A stretch of 64,000 nt of DNA, taken from contig MEHQ01004065.1 in the NCBI GenBank assembly GCA_008828725.1, forward strand, positions 44,160 to 108,159, in the 5' to 3' direction. Positions 10,560 through 21,391 of the stretch are shown piece after piece (the stretch's first letter is position 1; each line of letters opens with the position of its first letter). Made by a program: the position numbers and the translations under genes. Under the pieces are notes generated by a model. That model was not told the DNA's origin and ran no database searches. It was given only the letters and a program-made list of their open reading frames with translations. This DNA comes from Saccharina japonica. Lineage: Eukaryota > Sar > Phaeophyceae > Laminariales > Laminariaceae.

Positions 10560-11377
10560 ACAGCTTCCGTTTTTTCTTTTTTCGATTTTGCGCCCGACTA
10601 TTCTTGTCGTCGTGTGCTGCTCCTGCTGCTGCCCTCGACCTACGCGCGACACCGCGCCGGCAAGCTCCTCTCCAAGCCCGCCCGGCGCCCGACATATATA
10701 GACCGTGGCGGCGCGCCGCCGCTGCTGCTAGTGCTGCTACTGCTGCTACCGCAGTGTGGTGAAATTGAAGTGATACACGACGATCTGTCATCCTGTCGCG
10801 CTCTACAAGCAAGGCGGTACGAGTAACTACTCATGCGAGTAACTCGAACTCGTACGAGAGTTCTTTCTGAACGGCGCATCCTCCACGACACCAAGCGGGC
10901 GAGAGCGTACCGTAGCGGGCTGCCAGCAGTCCGCCGGCGCCCCGTTAGCAAACTCCAGCACCGCTCGTCCGTATCATACTCTAGCTACACCACTCGAGCC
11001 TCTGTGCTCCCACCGGTTGTTGTGTTGTGTAGAGCAAGCAGCAAGGTTGGGGCCTATGGGAGACATCTCCCATAATTTGGGGCGTTCTGCGTCGGTAGAA
11101 TGTTCGGTGCGTGTAGGCCAATAAAACTGAGAGACAAAAGTTACCGTAACTTTTGATCAAAAACATACTTCTCTGAAGTACATTTTTGCCGTGTTTTCAA
11201 AAATTTACCTCAAATCCTCCCTTCGGGAGAATTTTTAGAGAAGTAAAAGTAAAAAAAAAAAAAACGCAAACACTCCATTATATTGAGTTGTTCCTGCACT
11301 ACGTATATGTACCCTGACAGCGTGTATCGTCGATGATGGTGACGATGTTCTCGCATTTCAGTACAGCAGTAGTGGTC
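10555..11377. other. No recognisable gene; small palindromes
   Basis: Two short perfect stem-loops are visible: TATGGGAGA-CA-TCTCCCATA (11055-11074) and AAAAGTTA-CCG-TAACTTTT (11136-11154). A CTCCC-TTCG-GGAG hairpin is near 11220. No coding sequence is recognised. Confidence 0.4.
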
Positions 11378-11553
11378 TTTCTATAGTGCCAGTTGAATAG
11401 TGCCGGCTGGCCGCTACGTATAGTGCGTGTGAAGTTGCTTGGCACAGATGGGGATTCGCCAGCGTGGCAGTGTGCCGAGATAGTGCCGGTTGCCGCTATA
11501 GTGCCGGTATTATTGGCTGGCTCATACCGGCACTACGTGTATAGAGGGACCGA
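11378..11553. mobile_element. Small element rich in TAGTGCCGG with TATAGAGGGA end, copy 1
   Basis: Several ATAGTGCCGGT motifs and a right end CGGCACTACGTGTATAGAGGGACC. The element at 33085-33226 has the same ends (ATCCCTCTATAGTGCCGG and TATAGAGGGATC). A partial copy is near 32166-32215. Classification is uncertain and the left boundary approximate. Confidence 0.4.
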
Positions 11554-11715
11554 GGATATAATAACAAGGATGTGGATCTCTCTTGGAGGAACACGCAGAT
11601 GGCTGATGGCACCTAGTGACCGTGAGGTTCACCGTTATTCAATAGAACAGAAAATAAAGAGATAGTTTGAAAGGTGGCGCTATCAGAACAAAAGACAGTT
11701 CGTCTATCGTACATT

Positions 11716-12099
11716 CTAACAACCGGCACTACTGTAGCCTATTTCTCTGAATTTTAACCCGTGGGCACAAAACATACCAAAAAGCGTCTCGATGGCCACA
11801 TTGATTGCGGATCTGTCTCTGCAGAATGTGTACGAGTAGTGGGTACGCGCAGGCAGCTGCGGAGACATCCAACCGCGGTAGCAATTCGAACTAAAAAATC
11901 GATTATGACGCGCCTTTGCCTCGTGATTTCGCCAGCCGTCCGCGTCGTATACAGTGGGGCTATCCATCCAGTTTACGACGTCTTCGGGGATAATACCAGG
12001 TGAATAGGCTTTGTCACGCAAAACGACAAATTCTCCAGTCGAGAATCGACAGGAGAATCTGGAATGGAAACGCAGATCGTGAAGCCCATCGGCATACAC
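11716..12099 (-). pseudogene. Possible DDE-type (Harbinger-like) transposase fragment
   Basis: A 127-residue open frame contains HDLRFHSRF, GEFVVLRDKAYSPGIIP and NVAIETLFGMF. Order and spacing recall the last two catalytic blocks of DDE_4-type transposases (an Asp in a D-x-A/G-Y block, then a Glu in a VExxFG-like block). There is no N-terminal part and no neighbouring terminal repeats. The match is by eye and weak; it may be an unrelated frame. Confidence 0.3.
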
Positions 12100-12700
12100 T
12101 ATGAGTACCCTCTACGACAAGAAGTCTAAATCCCTACTGTATGAATAGGGTGTACTCATGCATGTACATTAAAACTACTAGCGAAAGGTGCACGCGCTAG
12201 GTGACACTTAACAGAAGCATAAAAAAACAGCATCTCGCAGAACACACCTCGAGCCAGGCGTGACTCCGTCCAAATGCGATAGAATCGGCGGGGCGTTTTC
12301 TTTGACGGCGGGGCCGCGAGCAGGGGGGGCTGAGACAGAGACAAGCCTTCTACGCCATGGCTCGTCTTTCAGCGTTGCGTGTGGCGCAAACGCCAATAAT
12401 TCGTCGAATGCTGATGCGGGAGCGTTTTTGTTTTGCGTTTTTGTTTTGCGTTTTTTGGTGCTCGTACACATGTACGAACAGCAGTGTACAGAATCCACAC
12501 AGCACAGCAGGAGCAGTTTGAACCTCGCACGCGGCTCGGAGTGAGCGAGGTCAGAGATGAGAGGTGCTTGGCCCCGCCCGCGGCTCTCTTGAGACATTGT
12601 ACGGATCCGTCTTCTAGGTGGCGAGCATAGGTGAGGTAGTGTGGGTGGCGAGCCGAGATAGCTCGCGTTTGTGTTACGATCAAATTTCGTCGATCTTGTC
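12100..12700. other. No recognisable gene
   Basis: Open frames exist on both strands, but none shows a recognised motif. The longest minus frame runs into MITE-D at one end. Confidence 0.4.
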
Positions 12701-12779
12701 TTAGCCCTTTCAAAGTTATCCCACACTAATTCCAAGTAGTTTGTTCCCAAAATCGTGGGATCAGTTCTTAAGGGGTTAA
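12701..12779 (-). mobile_element. 85-bp MITE (MITE-D), copy 3 (inverted)
   Basis: TCCCACACTAATTCCAAGTA and GTTCTTAAGGGGTTAAA are the reverse complement of the copy at 6390-6476. Confidence 0.6.
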
Positions 12780-13234
12780 ACCATGACGCAGACACAACGA
12801 ACGTCGTGTAAGTTGTTCCCGGGATATCATCTCGAAAATAGTGTACAAAGGACCCACTTGTTGTACCGTACAAAACGTGTAACACAGCAGAGAGCAGGCT
12901 TTTCTTTTGCTTCTTTTACTTCTACTTGTGTACAGCAGTAGATCAGGACACATACAGCACAGCAGTGACAACAAACACGCAAGCTGGCCAAAAGGCTGGG
13001 TTTCTATCAGAACGGATTCAAGATTTTATCGAGTTGTGTTTTAAGGCATGGGGGTATTTCGGAGCCGTGTGGTCTGCGGTCAGCACGCCGGTCGTTGCCG
13101 AACTGTAGACCGCCGTCTAGATGCCCACATAAGTCGCCTGTAAAGTGCCTAAGTGTAGCAGAGGCCACCTGGCGCGCGCCTGGGCCTCTGTGGGCGGCGC
13201 TGAGCCCCTAACATTCACTGCTGGTGTATTGCAG

Positions 13235-13435
13235 GAAACCTTGATGTACGAAATATCTTGTTGATAAGGAAGGTATCCAGTATCCAGACCGTTTATTCCT
13301 CGCTGCTGCAAATGCTTACTTCGACGAACATCTTGTTGATCGGGAGGGTATCCGGTATCCAGACCGCTCGCTAGCTGCTGCATCTGCATTCTTCGTTCGA
13401 AGAATACCTGGGTGATAGAGTATGGTATCCGGGTT
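13235..13435. repeat. Degenerate 70- to 75-bp tandem repeat
   Basis: Two and a half units share CGAA(C)ATCTTGTTGAT, GGTATCC(A/G)GTATCCAGACC and GCTGCTGCA. Confidence 0.65.
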
Positions 13436-13735
13436 GTTAGAGTTGGGTTGATCTACCCCCCTTTTGTCTACTGCTATTTACCCCGGGTGCCCGACGGGTA
13501 ACACCCGGACCTGTCACGACTCGTTCATGTACGGGTAGGGCCTAAACCACCCGCCGGGTATTAGACACTGCTGCTGAGTCCGAACAAGCACTCATTATTC
13601 TGCTGGGAGACCGCGCAACGGCTTGCCGTTTGAATTCTACTTTATGTACAGCAAGAAGCAGCATCAGCAGTGGTCCTGTGCTGTACTGTATATTAAATTT
13701 ACACAGGCAGATAGACGCTTTCAACACCTGGGAGT

Positions 13736-14059
13736 AAAGAGAGTATTTCCGAGAGAAAACACTTAAGGTGCTTCGGATACTCGCAGTATTTGGGCTTCAT
13801 GTTGTGCGGGGTACTGCGAGTTTCGCTATGATTCTGTACTGCGGATACCACTATACTCACTCGCAGTATTTCGAGAATAAATACTACTACTACGACTGGC
13901 TGTGAAATACTACTGCTATACTTCAAGCTTGCCAGAGTTCTGTACTGCGGATACTGCCAAGTATACACTGGCAGTATTTCGTCCGCTGGTACTGCGAGCA
14001 CTGCCAGTACCCAGCATGCGCAGTATATACTCCGAGTATGAAGTGTACTGCGAGCATCT
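13736..14059. repeat. TACTCGCAGTA-type palindromic repeat, copy 3
   Basis: GAGTATTTCCGAGAGAAAAC, CACTTAAGGTGC and repeated TACTCGCAGTATTT or GTACTGCGA motifs, parallel to the copies at 7609-8400. It abuts MITE-A copy 2. Confidence 0.65.
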
Positions 14060-14319
14060 GACGCATGCTACGGTAGAGGTGCCATCGGTTTTCTGGCGCT
14101 CCTTGCTTGAGGCGCTCAATACCCTACCTAGAACCTAATTTTGGAGGAAATCAAAAGTGCTACCCGATAAGCATCCCATGGACTAACTATACAACCAACA
14201 ATATCGTAGCACGAAATATGGAATTCCGACGATTTGGTGCGCTGAAGAGCCCAGTCATTTCCGAAAATATTTTCAGCCAAAATAAGGTATACCGGTATAC
14301 CTCTATCGTAGCACGCGTC
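14060..14319 (-). mobile_element. MITE-A copy (complete, inverted)
   Basis: 260 bp from GACGCATGCTACGGTAGAGG to CCTCTATCGTAGCACGCGTC. Internal GGAATTCCGACGATTTGG and TTTTCAGCCAAAAT are the reverse complement of the plus-oriented copies. Confidence 0.8.
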
Positions 14320-14370
14320 ATCAGTGAAACGGTTTCGACAATCCCATGCCCATTTCATTGAAGAAAGTAA

Positions 14371-14500
14371 TACTTTCGGGGTTCGGTACTATATATAATA
14401 CTCTGGATACTGCTGGTACTTCTGAGAGAGTACTGCGGTGCTATGATGGTGTCTCCTCGTAAATACTGCTGGGAGTACTGGGAGCGAATACGATGAGCAG
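14371..14500. repeat. TACTG/GAGTACT palindromic repeat, partial copy
   Basis: Short run of GGTACT, ATACTGCTGGTACT and GGGAGTACTGGGAG motifs related to the TACTC(C/G)GAGTA family. Confidence 0.45.
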
Positions 14501-14607
14501 TATGCAGAACCCCGAGCACTTGTCTTCCTTGCCGTTGACGGTAATATTGCTTGTGTATATGCGTGCATACATTCTCACCGCCGTCAACTCTTTCCGTAAA
14601 ACAACTA

Positions 14608-14696
14608 CCACTCTGAACCTAAATATAAGCACCATTGCAATTACATGTAAATATACAAACGGTCCTTATATTCCGGGTCAGAGTAGTACCAGTATG
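14608..14696. mobile_element. TA-flanked MITE (MITE-C), copy 2
   Basis: CCACTCTGAACCTAAATATA at the left and TTATATTCCGGGTCAGAGTAG at the right, flanked by TA on each side. 89 bp, no coding capacity. Confidence 0.65.
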
Positions 14697-14958
14697 TATT
14701 ATTAATAACATTACATGCTTGAGACTGGAGACAAGCAACGCGAAGTATACTCATTCGATGGCGATACTAACACAATCGGAATTATTATGGGAGACTTTTG
14801 GCAGGTGTAAAATATAAAACCATGGGGTCAAGGGTGGTCGATTTTTGTTTTTCGACACACCACGTCGAATTGTTCAACTTCGACCCTCCCGACAGGGGGG
14901 GGGGTACCAGACACCGTCCCCCCCCTCTACGCCTGAACAATACCTATATAAAACGGAA

Positions 14959-15088
14959 CACAGGGGACGGTAGAGAGCCGCCCCCCCCCTGCTTGTAACT
15001 GAAGACAGGGGATGGTAGAGAACCGCCCCCCCCCCTGCTTGTAAAACTGAACACAGGGGACGGTAGAGAGCCGTCCCCTCCCTGCTTG
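14959..15088. repeat. 45- to 48-bp tandem repeat, three units, hairpin-forming
   Basis: Units start near 14959, 15004 and 15052 with ACAGGGGACGGTAGAGAGCC followed by a C tract and TGCTTG. CAGGGGACGG pairs with the CCGTCCCC that follows, so each unit can form a stem-loop. Confidence 0.8.
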
Positions 15089-16236
15089 ATACAAGGCCTT
15101 CCAGAATACTACAATACTATTGGGCGTCGTTGCGACCTATAGGCCGCAGCTGCGTAGTGACAGCGACTGCAGCAGCAGTGAGCGGTATAAAGGAGCTATG
15201 AGCTCGCTCGAAGGTGAACCAGAAGGCCCCGAAGAGAGCCGTGGGACCGGCAGGCAAATTAATTGATAGACCCTAGGTATCTCCCACACCTGTGTATACC
15301 CTTGCAACGATAATACATCAGGGATACGAACCGCTGACCGCGCCTGGTATCATTGGCACCTTACCTTCCCACCTGCTTCTGTACATGTCCTGTACGCCAT
15401 TACTGTCGGAGAGATCGCGAACAGTGCTGGACACTCACATATGACATCATGGAATGCCCTGTCTAAGCCGTGAAACGGCAAGACTATACGCTGAAGTACG
15501 AGTGAAAACATGCCAGTATGGTATGCCCGTTAAGCACATGATGACTACGCAGTGTACCACCAAGCCTCGACCAAGCAGCAAAGCAGGACAACCATACCAG
15601 GTATAATATGTCGCACGAGGGATGTGGTGTCATGTTACGAGTACGTTATTCGACTCGATGTGAGGGTTTGCGCCTCTCCGGTATCATACCGTCACACAAA
15701 TCACATGCAGAGTACAGGACACCCAATCAGAAACAGGAAATCTGGTCCAGGCTGGATTTCTTACTGGAGAGAGGGTGCTTTCTACACTAATTCCAAGATA
15801 AAGACTCCTGAATTTCATATTTTCTTTCAAATATCAGCCTGGCTTTCTTATTAGCCTGTTTCTTATTAGGTGTCCTGTACTGTACACCGATACACCCTGG
15901 ATACAAACCGAAACAAACATCGCTGTATTTTGTTTTTTCGATCCCTCCGGGGAGGGGTAGGTGTATGATATCCAAATCCCCCGCCGCCCTTGCATGGGTA
16001 GAGGTAAGACTACGTGAATGGCGTTGTCACGGGGTGGTCTAAACTGGGTACCCCACTGTAAATAGCAACTGCTTTGCTGCCGTTCTAGGAGTATGTATGT
16101 ATGCAAGCATCTTCAGGCTCCGATCCTATACCTGGGGAATATTTTTTAGGGCATTAAATTACCAGGAAGTTTTTCCTAGGGGAGAGCTCGCTTTACTTCG
16201 TTTTAGAGTTTGTTTCGAGTTCTTCGTGTGGCAATA
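15089..16236. other. No recognisable gene
   Basis: No coding family, RNA gene or clear repeat was identified. Short open frames of up to 100 residues have no known motif. Confidence 0.4.
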
Positions 16237-16313
16237 CACCTCTGTCCGGAAACTTAGGCACCGTTCGTTGATCAATATGACTACCAACACTGTCTTATCT
16301 CCGGACAAAGTGG
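16237..16313. mobile_element. TA-flanked MITE (MITE-C), copy 3
   Basis: CACCTCTGTCCGG at the left and CCGGACAAAGTGG at the right with flanking TA. 77 bp. Only about 12 bp separate it from copy 4. Confidence 0.65.
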
Positions 16314-16325
16314 TACTGCTGCTTA

Positions 16326-16404
16326 CCACTCTGTCCGGAAAAATAAGGAATGTTTGGGCATCAATATGAGTATCAAAGCTGTTTTACATTTCCGGACAGG
16401 GTGG
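16326..16404. mobile_element. TA-flanked MITE (MITE-C), copy 4
   Basis: CCACTCTGTCCGGAAA at the left, TTTCCGGACAGGGTGG at the right, flanking TA on both sides, 79 bp. Confidence 0.7.
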
Positions 16405-18027
16405 TACTATGCCTTCTACAGCAGTACTGCTGTTGTTTGAATTTTTAACGGAAACGCGTCCCGCGACTGCAAGCACAGGGTCTGTTCGCTGCTGCAAGCA
16501 AGGGCCAGACCTTGGATACCCAAAGACCGAGCTACTGCTGTTAGTACTGTCGTGTGGCGCTGGTGTTGCTGTGGTTTCGCTGCGCGCACGCACTCAAAAT
16601 TTGTGCCTCTGGCCTCTGGGCGGATGAGAGTACGCAGAGGCACAGCAGGCTGCGCAGTCTGCTCAGCCCCCCGACTTTCTACCTTCTCACACGGACAGAG
16701 CGCCGACTCCGAGGCACACAACAAGCACATAACTGTAGGGGGGAGACACCCCTACACCAGCATGGTGTTTGGGCTGCCCTCTGCGGCGTCGATTGTCTGC
16801 GCTTGCTATTAATAGCTGCAACAACGGTCTCTCTCTTGCTCAAATGTCACGCGCGCCACCACCTCCGGCTCGTCCGACAAAGGCGGCGCGACCGTGCGGC
16901 TTATCACCGACGTTTGTCCCAACAAAATCCCTACAAAAGTCGACTCTCATTGGTGTAAGTTTGAGGAACCTTCCTGGGGTTCCTGGGATTTCAGTATTTT
17001 ATCAAGTGAAATATTTTCACGCCCAACAAATCCCAACAAAACTTTCCTCAGGTATGGGCGCTGTGCCCATCTTCACCTGGTGCTTGGTAGCAGGACGGGA
17101 GTACGAGTACAGCATTGCAGCACGTCTGTCCGGTGTCGTAGTAATCTGGTTATACCAGGTACCAGGGTATGCCGGTACCTGGTACGTCATGATCTTCTCG
17201 TGCTGCTTCATGTTTCGCTCTTCCAGGTATGTACGCTGTATTACCACGTATACCAGCAGGTGCTGGTGTGTTCTACCTTCATGACCATACATTACGATAC
17301 GAGCCCCAAGGTTCGTGCTTTGCTCTTACCTGACACCTTGCCGTGCCATACCGGTACGTATGATATGATACCAGGTACCGTCTACATGCACGGCATGGGT
17401 ACCTACTACTGTAGTCTGCAATGAGCCCCGCACAAGTTTAGGCATACATTCAAACACCCTGACAGGTCCAAGCGGAAAGAGAGGCAGTTTTGTGTGTACT
17501 ACGCACAGCTGCACTGCAACCACCGGCTTCGCATTCGCGCTACGTACTGGTGGTGGGGGTGGTGCTGCTGCTGCTGTGGCTTAGCTCTCTGAGAGGCACC
17601 CTCCCGGCCTTTGCCCACGTACACGCTCGGTAACAGCAGTCTATCATACCCGTACTTGGGCGACCCGACGACCCACAGCACCGAGTAGTAGCATTGCTCG
17701 AATGATACCATCTCACTGCAGCATCTTGCTGCAGCGGCTATGGAACGACGACGCATACGGACGATTGCCTCACTGGGCAGACCTATAAACTACAGCAAGC
17801 AGTACATGCACGCACGTACCGCAAGGTATCTGACCTGCGAGATATACCCAAGGTAAGGTTGGTTGTTGATTGTCGAATCCAGTGACGCCAAGGGGGTGCC
17901 CGTGGAGGCAATACGTACGCGACGAAGCAGTTTTCGCCGGTTCGCCGATCAACTCAATGATGCACCCTCAGCGAGTAGCGTCTTTCCCATGCTCTGTGGA
18001 CGCGCGATGTGCACACAGCGACGGCAA
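16405..18027. other. No recognisable gene; ACCAGGTA motif cluster at 17150-17390
   Basis: Open frames of 130 to 176 residues on the plus strand have no recognised motif. Within 17150-17390 several ACCAGGTA and GGTACCTGGTA motifs recur, matching clusters at 9575 and 40450. Confidence 0.4.
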
Positions 18028-18094
18028 ACCGTCCAAGAACAGGCAGGTGGAAGATGGGAGACGACAAAGCTGGGGGTTTCCATATCTTGCGTAG

Positions 18095-18318
18095 GCATGC
18101 ATGACAGTCTCGCGAAGATCGAAGATGCGCAGAGCGAGAGCGATGGGAGCGAAGATCTACTCGATACCCGAACAGGCGACTCCTCCAGACTCTCGCTCGT
18201 TACCTCTAACCCCAGCATGCCGCCTAATGCTGCCGTTCAGGGGCCAAGGGACGTGCATGGTGCAGGGCTGTTGCGTACCTGGCAGTGGTATAGGGCTACC
18301 AGTAGCTATGGGCTATGA
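18095..18318 (+). CDS. Candidate exon of unknown gene (first of three tandem copies)
   Basis: A pyrimidine-containing TTTCCATATCTTGCGTAG acceptor precedes an open frame encoding an acidic, Ser-rich peptide with KIEDAQSESDGSEDLLDTR. The frame continues upstream to about 17863. The segment recurs at 20600-20760 and 21456-21650 with few changes. No family is recognised, and an open frame exists on the other strand too, so coding status is unproven. Confidence 0.22.
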
Positions 18319-18370
18319 CAGTAAAGAAAAGGATCCTTTTTTTTACTGTCATAGCAGTCATAGCCCATAG
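18306..18370. mobile_element. 65-bp foldback insertion with 8-bp target duplication
   Basis: CTATGGGCTATGACAGTAAA and its partner TTTACTGTCATAG...GTCATAGCCCATAG form a hairpin. It is flanked by ACCAGTAG on both sides (18298-18305 and 18371-18378). Unit 2 carries the same insertion at 20774-20838. Unit 3 has a single ACCAGTAG and no insertion (21660-21667). An 8-bp duplication is usual for hAT elements, but assignment is tentative. Confidence 0.75.
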
Positions 18371-18712
18371 ACCAGTAGTCTCCGTTACACCTTGCTGTTG
18401 GTACGTTATATCGTTATATCATACCTGGCACAACACTCTAGGGTGTTGCCGAAAAAAGGTCTGAAGGGAGAAGGGGGAGTACGAGTACAGATAACCCACA
18501 CCTATCTTCATCGTCGGCGCTGTGTTGATCTTTGATAATGATGAGTACAGATCGGATGTGTGCGAGATTGTTGCGTACCTGGCACTGCAGTTAAGTTAGG
18601 TCTCAAAGAGAAACAGACAAATCGATATATCGTCGTTACACGCACGCCCGTTTCTCTTTTTTACGTCGTACTGCTGTTGTACGCGTTACACCACTGCTGC
18701 TTACTGTATGTA

Positions 18713-18717
18713 CTGCT

Positions 18718-18760
<43 letters not shown>

Positions 18761-18883
18761 CAGTAGTAGTAGCAGTAGCAGTACTGTAGTAGCAGTAGCA
18801 GTAGCAGTAGCAGCAGCTACTGTAGTAGCAGTAGCAGTAGCAGTAGTAGCAGTAGTAGCAGTAGCAGTAGCTGCAGTAACTGC

Positions 18884-18914
<31 letters not shown>

Positions 18915-18950
18915 CTGTTGTAGTAGTACAGTAGTAGTAGTAGTAGTACT

Positions 18951-18986
<36 letters not shown>

Positions 18987-18995
18987 CAGTAGTAC
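18713..18995. repeat. (GTA)n / CAGTAG array in unit 1
   Basis: Long interrupted GTA/GCA triplet array. Its composition keeps several frames open as poly-Ser, poly-Val/Ala or poly-Leu/Tyr/Thr. Comparable arrays are at 21180-21391 and 21994-22272. Confidence 0.95.
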
Positions 18996-19447
18996 CAGGT
19001 AGTACAGTAATTAGTAGTGCTGTGTTACGAGCGTCATCCCACTCGCCGTATATACTACCACGCAAGCACGTCGTATTCGTACGTACCTTGCAGTTGTAAC
19101 AAAATTGCTGAAAAGGTCCGAAGAGGCGAGGAAGAGGACATAAATAACGAAAAAGAGTCCCTCTCCTGACCGAGACAAGATATACGTATACCCACACGAA
19201 CATAAATTACGCGCACTGATCACAAAAACGTGTCGTGGAAACCGTCCGTCCCAGTCTGGTAGGTTAGAAAGTTTTAGTTGCGTTTTTGAGAGTGACGCCT
19301 GGCCCTTACTTGCTTGAAACGTATGACGGACAGACGGACTACTCGTACTACTACTACAGTAGTTTTGCGAATGCTGGACAGAGGATCCCACTGCGCCTGA
19401 TACAATACTACTGCTGTGCTGCCGACTCGAATGTTGTATGTAGTGTT

Positions 19448-19770
19448 GGTCTTTGTTGGGTAAGGTGGCACGAAGCCTGCCAAGTTTGAGGACGAGGGTT
19501 CGAGTGTCCATATTATGGAGATTTTCATTCTTCTCAAATGACACCAAAAACTGTCGAGAGCGCCTATTATAGCGTGGGTAGGCACAATTCAACGAGTCGA
19601 CGAGGGAAGAAAGAAGTGCTGAGATATTCTCGCGATAAAAATGCAAGGCACGTACCGTAGTAGTGGGGAGGGAGGCGAAGAGCCTACTTGGTGACCCCGG
19701 GTCTGAGTTACGACTGAAGAGGGAGAGATAACAGAAGGGCGTATATATCTGATGATAAATGGGATGAACC
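19448..19770 (+). mobile_element. tRNA-derived SINE, family I, copy 1
   Basis: A tRNA-like head with TGGGTAAGGTGG (A-box position) and GGGTTCGAGTGTCC (B-box-like) is followed by a body containing GACGAGGGAAGAAAGAAG, ATAAAAATGCAAGGCACGTA and GGTGACCCCGGGTCTGAGTT, ending GATAAATGGGATG. The same body, reversed, is at 34620-34947 and 56950-57273. The head of this copy is the most diverged. Confidence 0.55.
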
Positions 19771-19810
19771 AAGGGCATACAAGGATCTGAGCCCCTGACA
19801 CCACTACCCC

Positions 19811-20006
19811 CAGAGCTCAGAATGAAAAACCAACCGGACCGTTGTGATCACAGGAAACAATACATTTTTTTTAATAACCCCCGACCCCCCCCCTCGCCCC
19901 CCAGCGAAAACAAAATAGGGGGGATCTCTAAAACCAAGTGAACAAAAAAAGGTTTTCGCTCATTTCATCCTGTGATCACAGAGCTCCGGTTTGTTTTTCA
20001 TTTTTA
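19811..20006. repeat. Inverted-repeat segment with TGTGATCACAGG ends (unit 1)
   Basis: GAGCTCAGAATGAAAAACC, TGTGATCACAGG and, 150 bp on, CCTGTGATCACA, GAGCTCCGG, TTTTTCATTT form nested inverted repeats around an A/C/T-rich centre. Copied in unit 3 at about 23106-23303. Confidence 0.6.
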
Positions 20007-20590
20007 CCTTCCTAGAGTGTGGTGTCATTTTCTCTGTTTGTCGCATACCCTTGGATGAAAAAAAAAAGAAGAGAAAGTGCCGAAAAAATAATGGCGATTT
20101 TGCTGTCGGACAGCATCAAGCACACCAATCAGCCCCGGCTTCTAGGTCGTGTCCGACCAGAGATAGATGGACGTTGAAACATGCATGGTATCAAAGGTTT
20201 ATTGCGCATGGATGGGTGTTAGCACTCGCATAAGGCAAGAACTGCGCTGTACGGCCACCTTCATTTAAGCAACGCCTGCGTGAAAAAAGGAAAATGATAT
20301 ACGAGTACTCGTACAGCAGTAGTACCTGACACGATGAGAAGTGGCGGCGGCTGGGGTGCTGCCATTTTTTTTCATTTATTTACAGACGGCCTCGTATTCT
20401 CACTTCAAGGCAGCCGATACATTAATCAAGAGATGTCAAAACGATTTCATCCACTACCGGTATAGGTCTGCCGTACAAGGTTTGTAAACTCTAGCGAAGG
20501 TCTGCTGGTTCAAGTACATCTTACTATCGTTCAAACTCTAGCGACGGTCCCTACCGCACGAGGTAATTTATCGAGGAATAAACACACATC

Positions 20591-21185
20591 CAAGACGCAG
20601 AGCGAGAGCGATGGGAGCGAAGATCTACTCGATACCCGAACAGGCGACTCCTCCAGACTCTCGCTCGTTACCTCTAACCCCAGCATGCCGCCTAATGCTG
20701 CCGTTCAGGGGCCAAGGGACGTGCATGGTGCAGGGCTGTTGCGTACCTGGCAGTGGTATAGGGCTACCAGTAGCTATGGGCTATGACAGTAAAGAAAAGG
20801 ATCCTTTTTTTTACTGTCATAGCAGTCATAGCCCATAGACCAGTAGTCTCCGTTACACCTTGCTGTTGGTACGTTATATCGTTATATCATACCTGGCACA
20901 ACACTCTAGGGTGTTGCCGAAAAAAGGTCTGAAGGGAGAAGGGGGAGTACGAGTACAGATAACCCACACCTATCTTCATCGTCGGCGCTGTGTTGATCTT
21001 TGATAATGATGAGTACAGATCGGATGTGTGCGAGATTGTTGCGTACCTGGCACTGCAGTTAAGTTAGGTCTCAAAGAGAAACAGACAAATCGATATATCG
21101 TCGTTACACGCACGCCCGTTTCTCTTTTTTACGTCGTACTGCTGTTGTACGCGTTACACCACTGCTGCTTACTGTATGTACTGCT

Positions 21186-21228
<43 letters not shown>

Positions 21229-21344
21229 CAGTAGTAGTAGCAGTAGCAGTAGTAGCAGTAGCAGTAGCAGTAGCAGCAGCTACTGTAGTAGCAGTAGCAG
21301 TAGCAGTAGTAGCAGTAGTAGCAGTAGCAGTAGCAGTAGTAGTA

Positions 21345-21390
<46 letters not shown>
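20591..21390. repeat. Tandem triplication, unit 2 (truncated, about 0.8 kb)
   Basis: Begins at CAGAGCGAGAGCGATGGG and matches unit 1 through the foldback to the GTA array, then jumps back to GTCCAAGAACAGGCAGGTG, the start of unit 3. The junction falls within the GTA array, which suggests loss by recombination or slippage between GTA arrays. Confidence 0.85.
20774..20838. mobile_element. 65-bp foldback insertion, copy in unit 2
   Basis: Identical in layout to 18306-18370, flanked by ACCAGTAG at 20766-20773 and 20839-20846. Confidence 0.75.

Positions 21391-21391
<1 letters not shown>
21180..21391. repeat. (GTA)n / CAGTAG array in unit 2
   Basis: Triplet array at the truncated end of unit 2, passing directly into the start of unit 3. 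The poly-Ser frame comes from the array. Confidence 0.95.

Larger units (their letters stand above)
18028..20590. repeat. Tandem triplication, unit 1 (about 2.56 kb)
   Basis: The unit starts CGTCCAAGAACAGGCAGGTG. It then carries a candidate exon, a 65-bp foldback, a GTA array, a SINE, a TGTGATCACAGG inverted-repeat segment and a 3' stretch ending near ACACACATCCAAGA. The same order recurs in unit 3 (21391-23890). Unit 2 (20591-21390) keeps only the first part up to the GTA array. Confidence 0.9.

Noticed and set aside
10156..10812. Poly-Leu, poly-Cys, poly-Gln and poly-Ser frames around the CAG tract
   Set aside because: All frames on both strands are held open by the triplet repeat. The flanking parts show no known domain.
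14881..15090. CRISPR-like spaced repeats
   Set aside because: The array is a direct 45- to 48-bp tandem repeat without unique spacers, in eukaryotic sequence.
19011..19778. A 255-residue minus-strand open frame, kept in the duplicate at 22290-23072
   Set aside because: Most of it is antisense to the SINE body. The copies differ mainly by whole triplets, which keeps any frame open, and no domain is recognisable.
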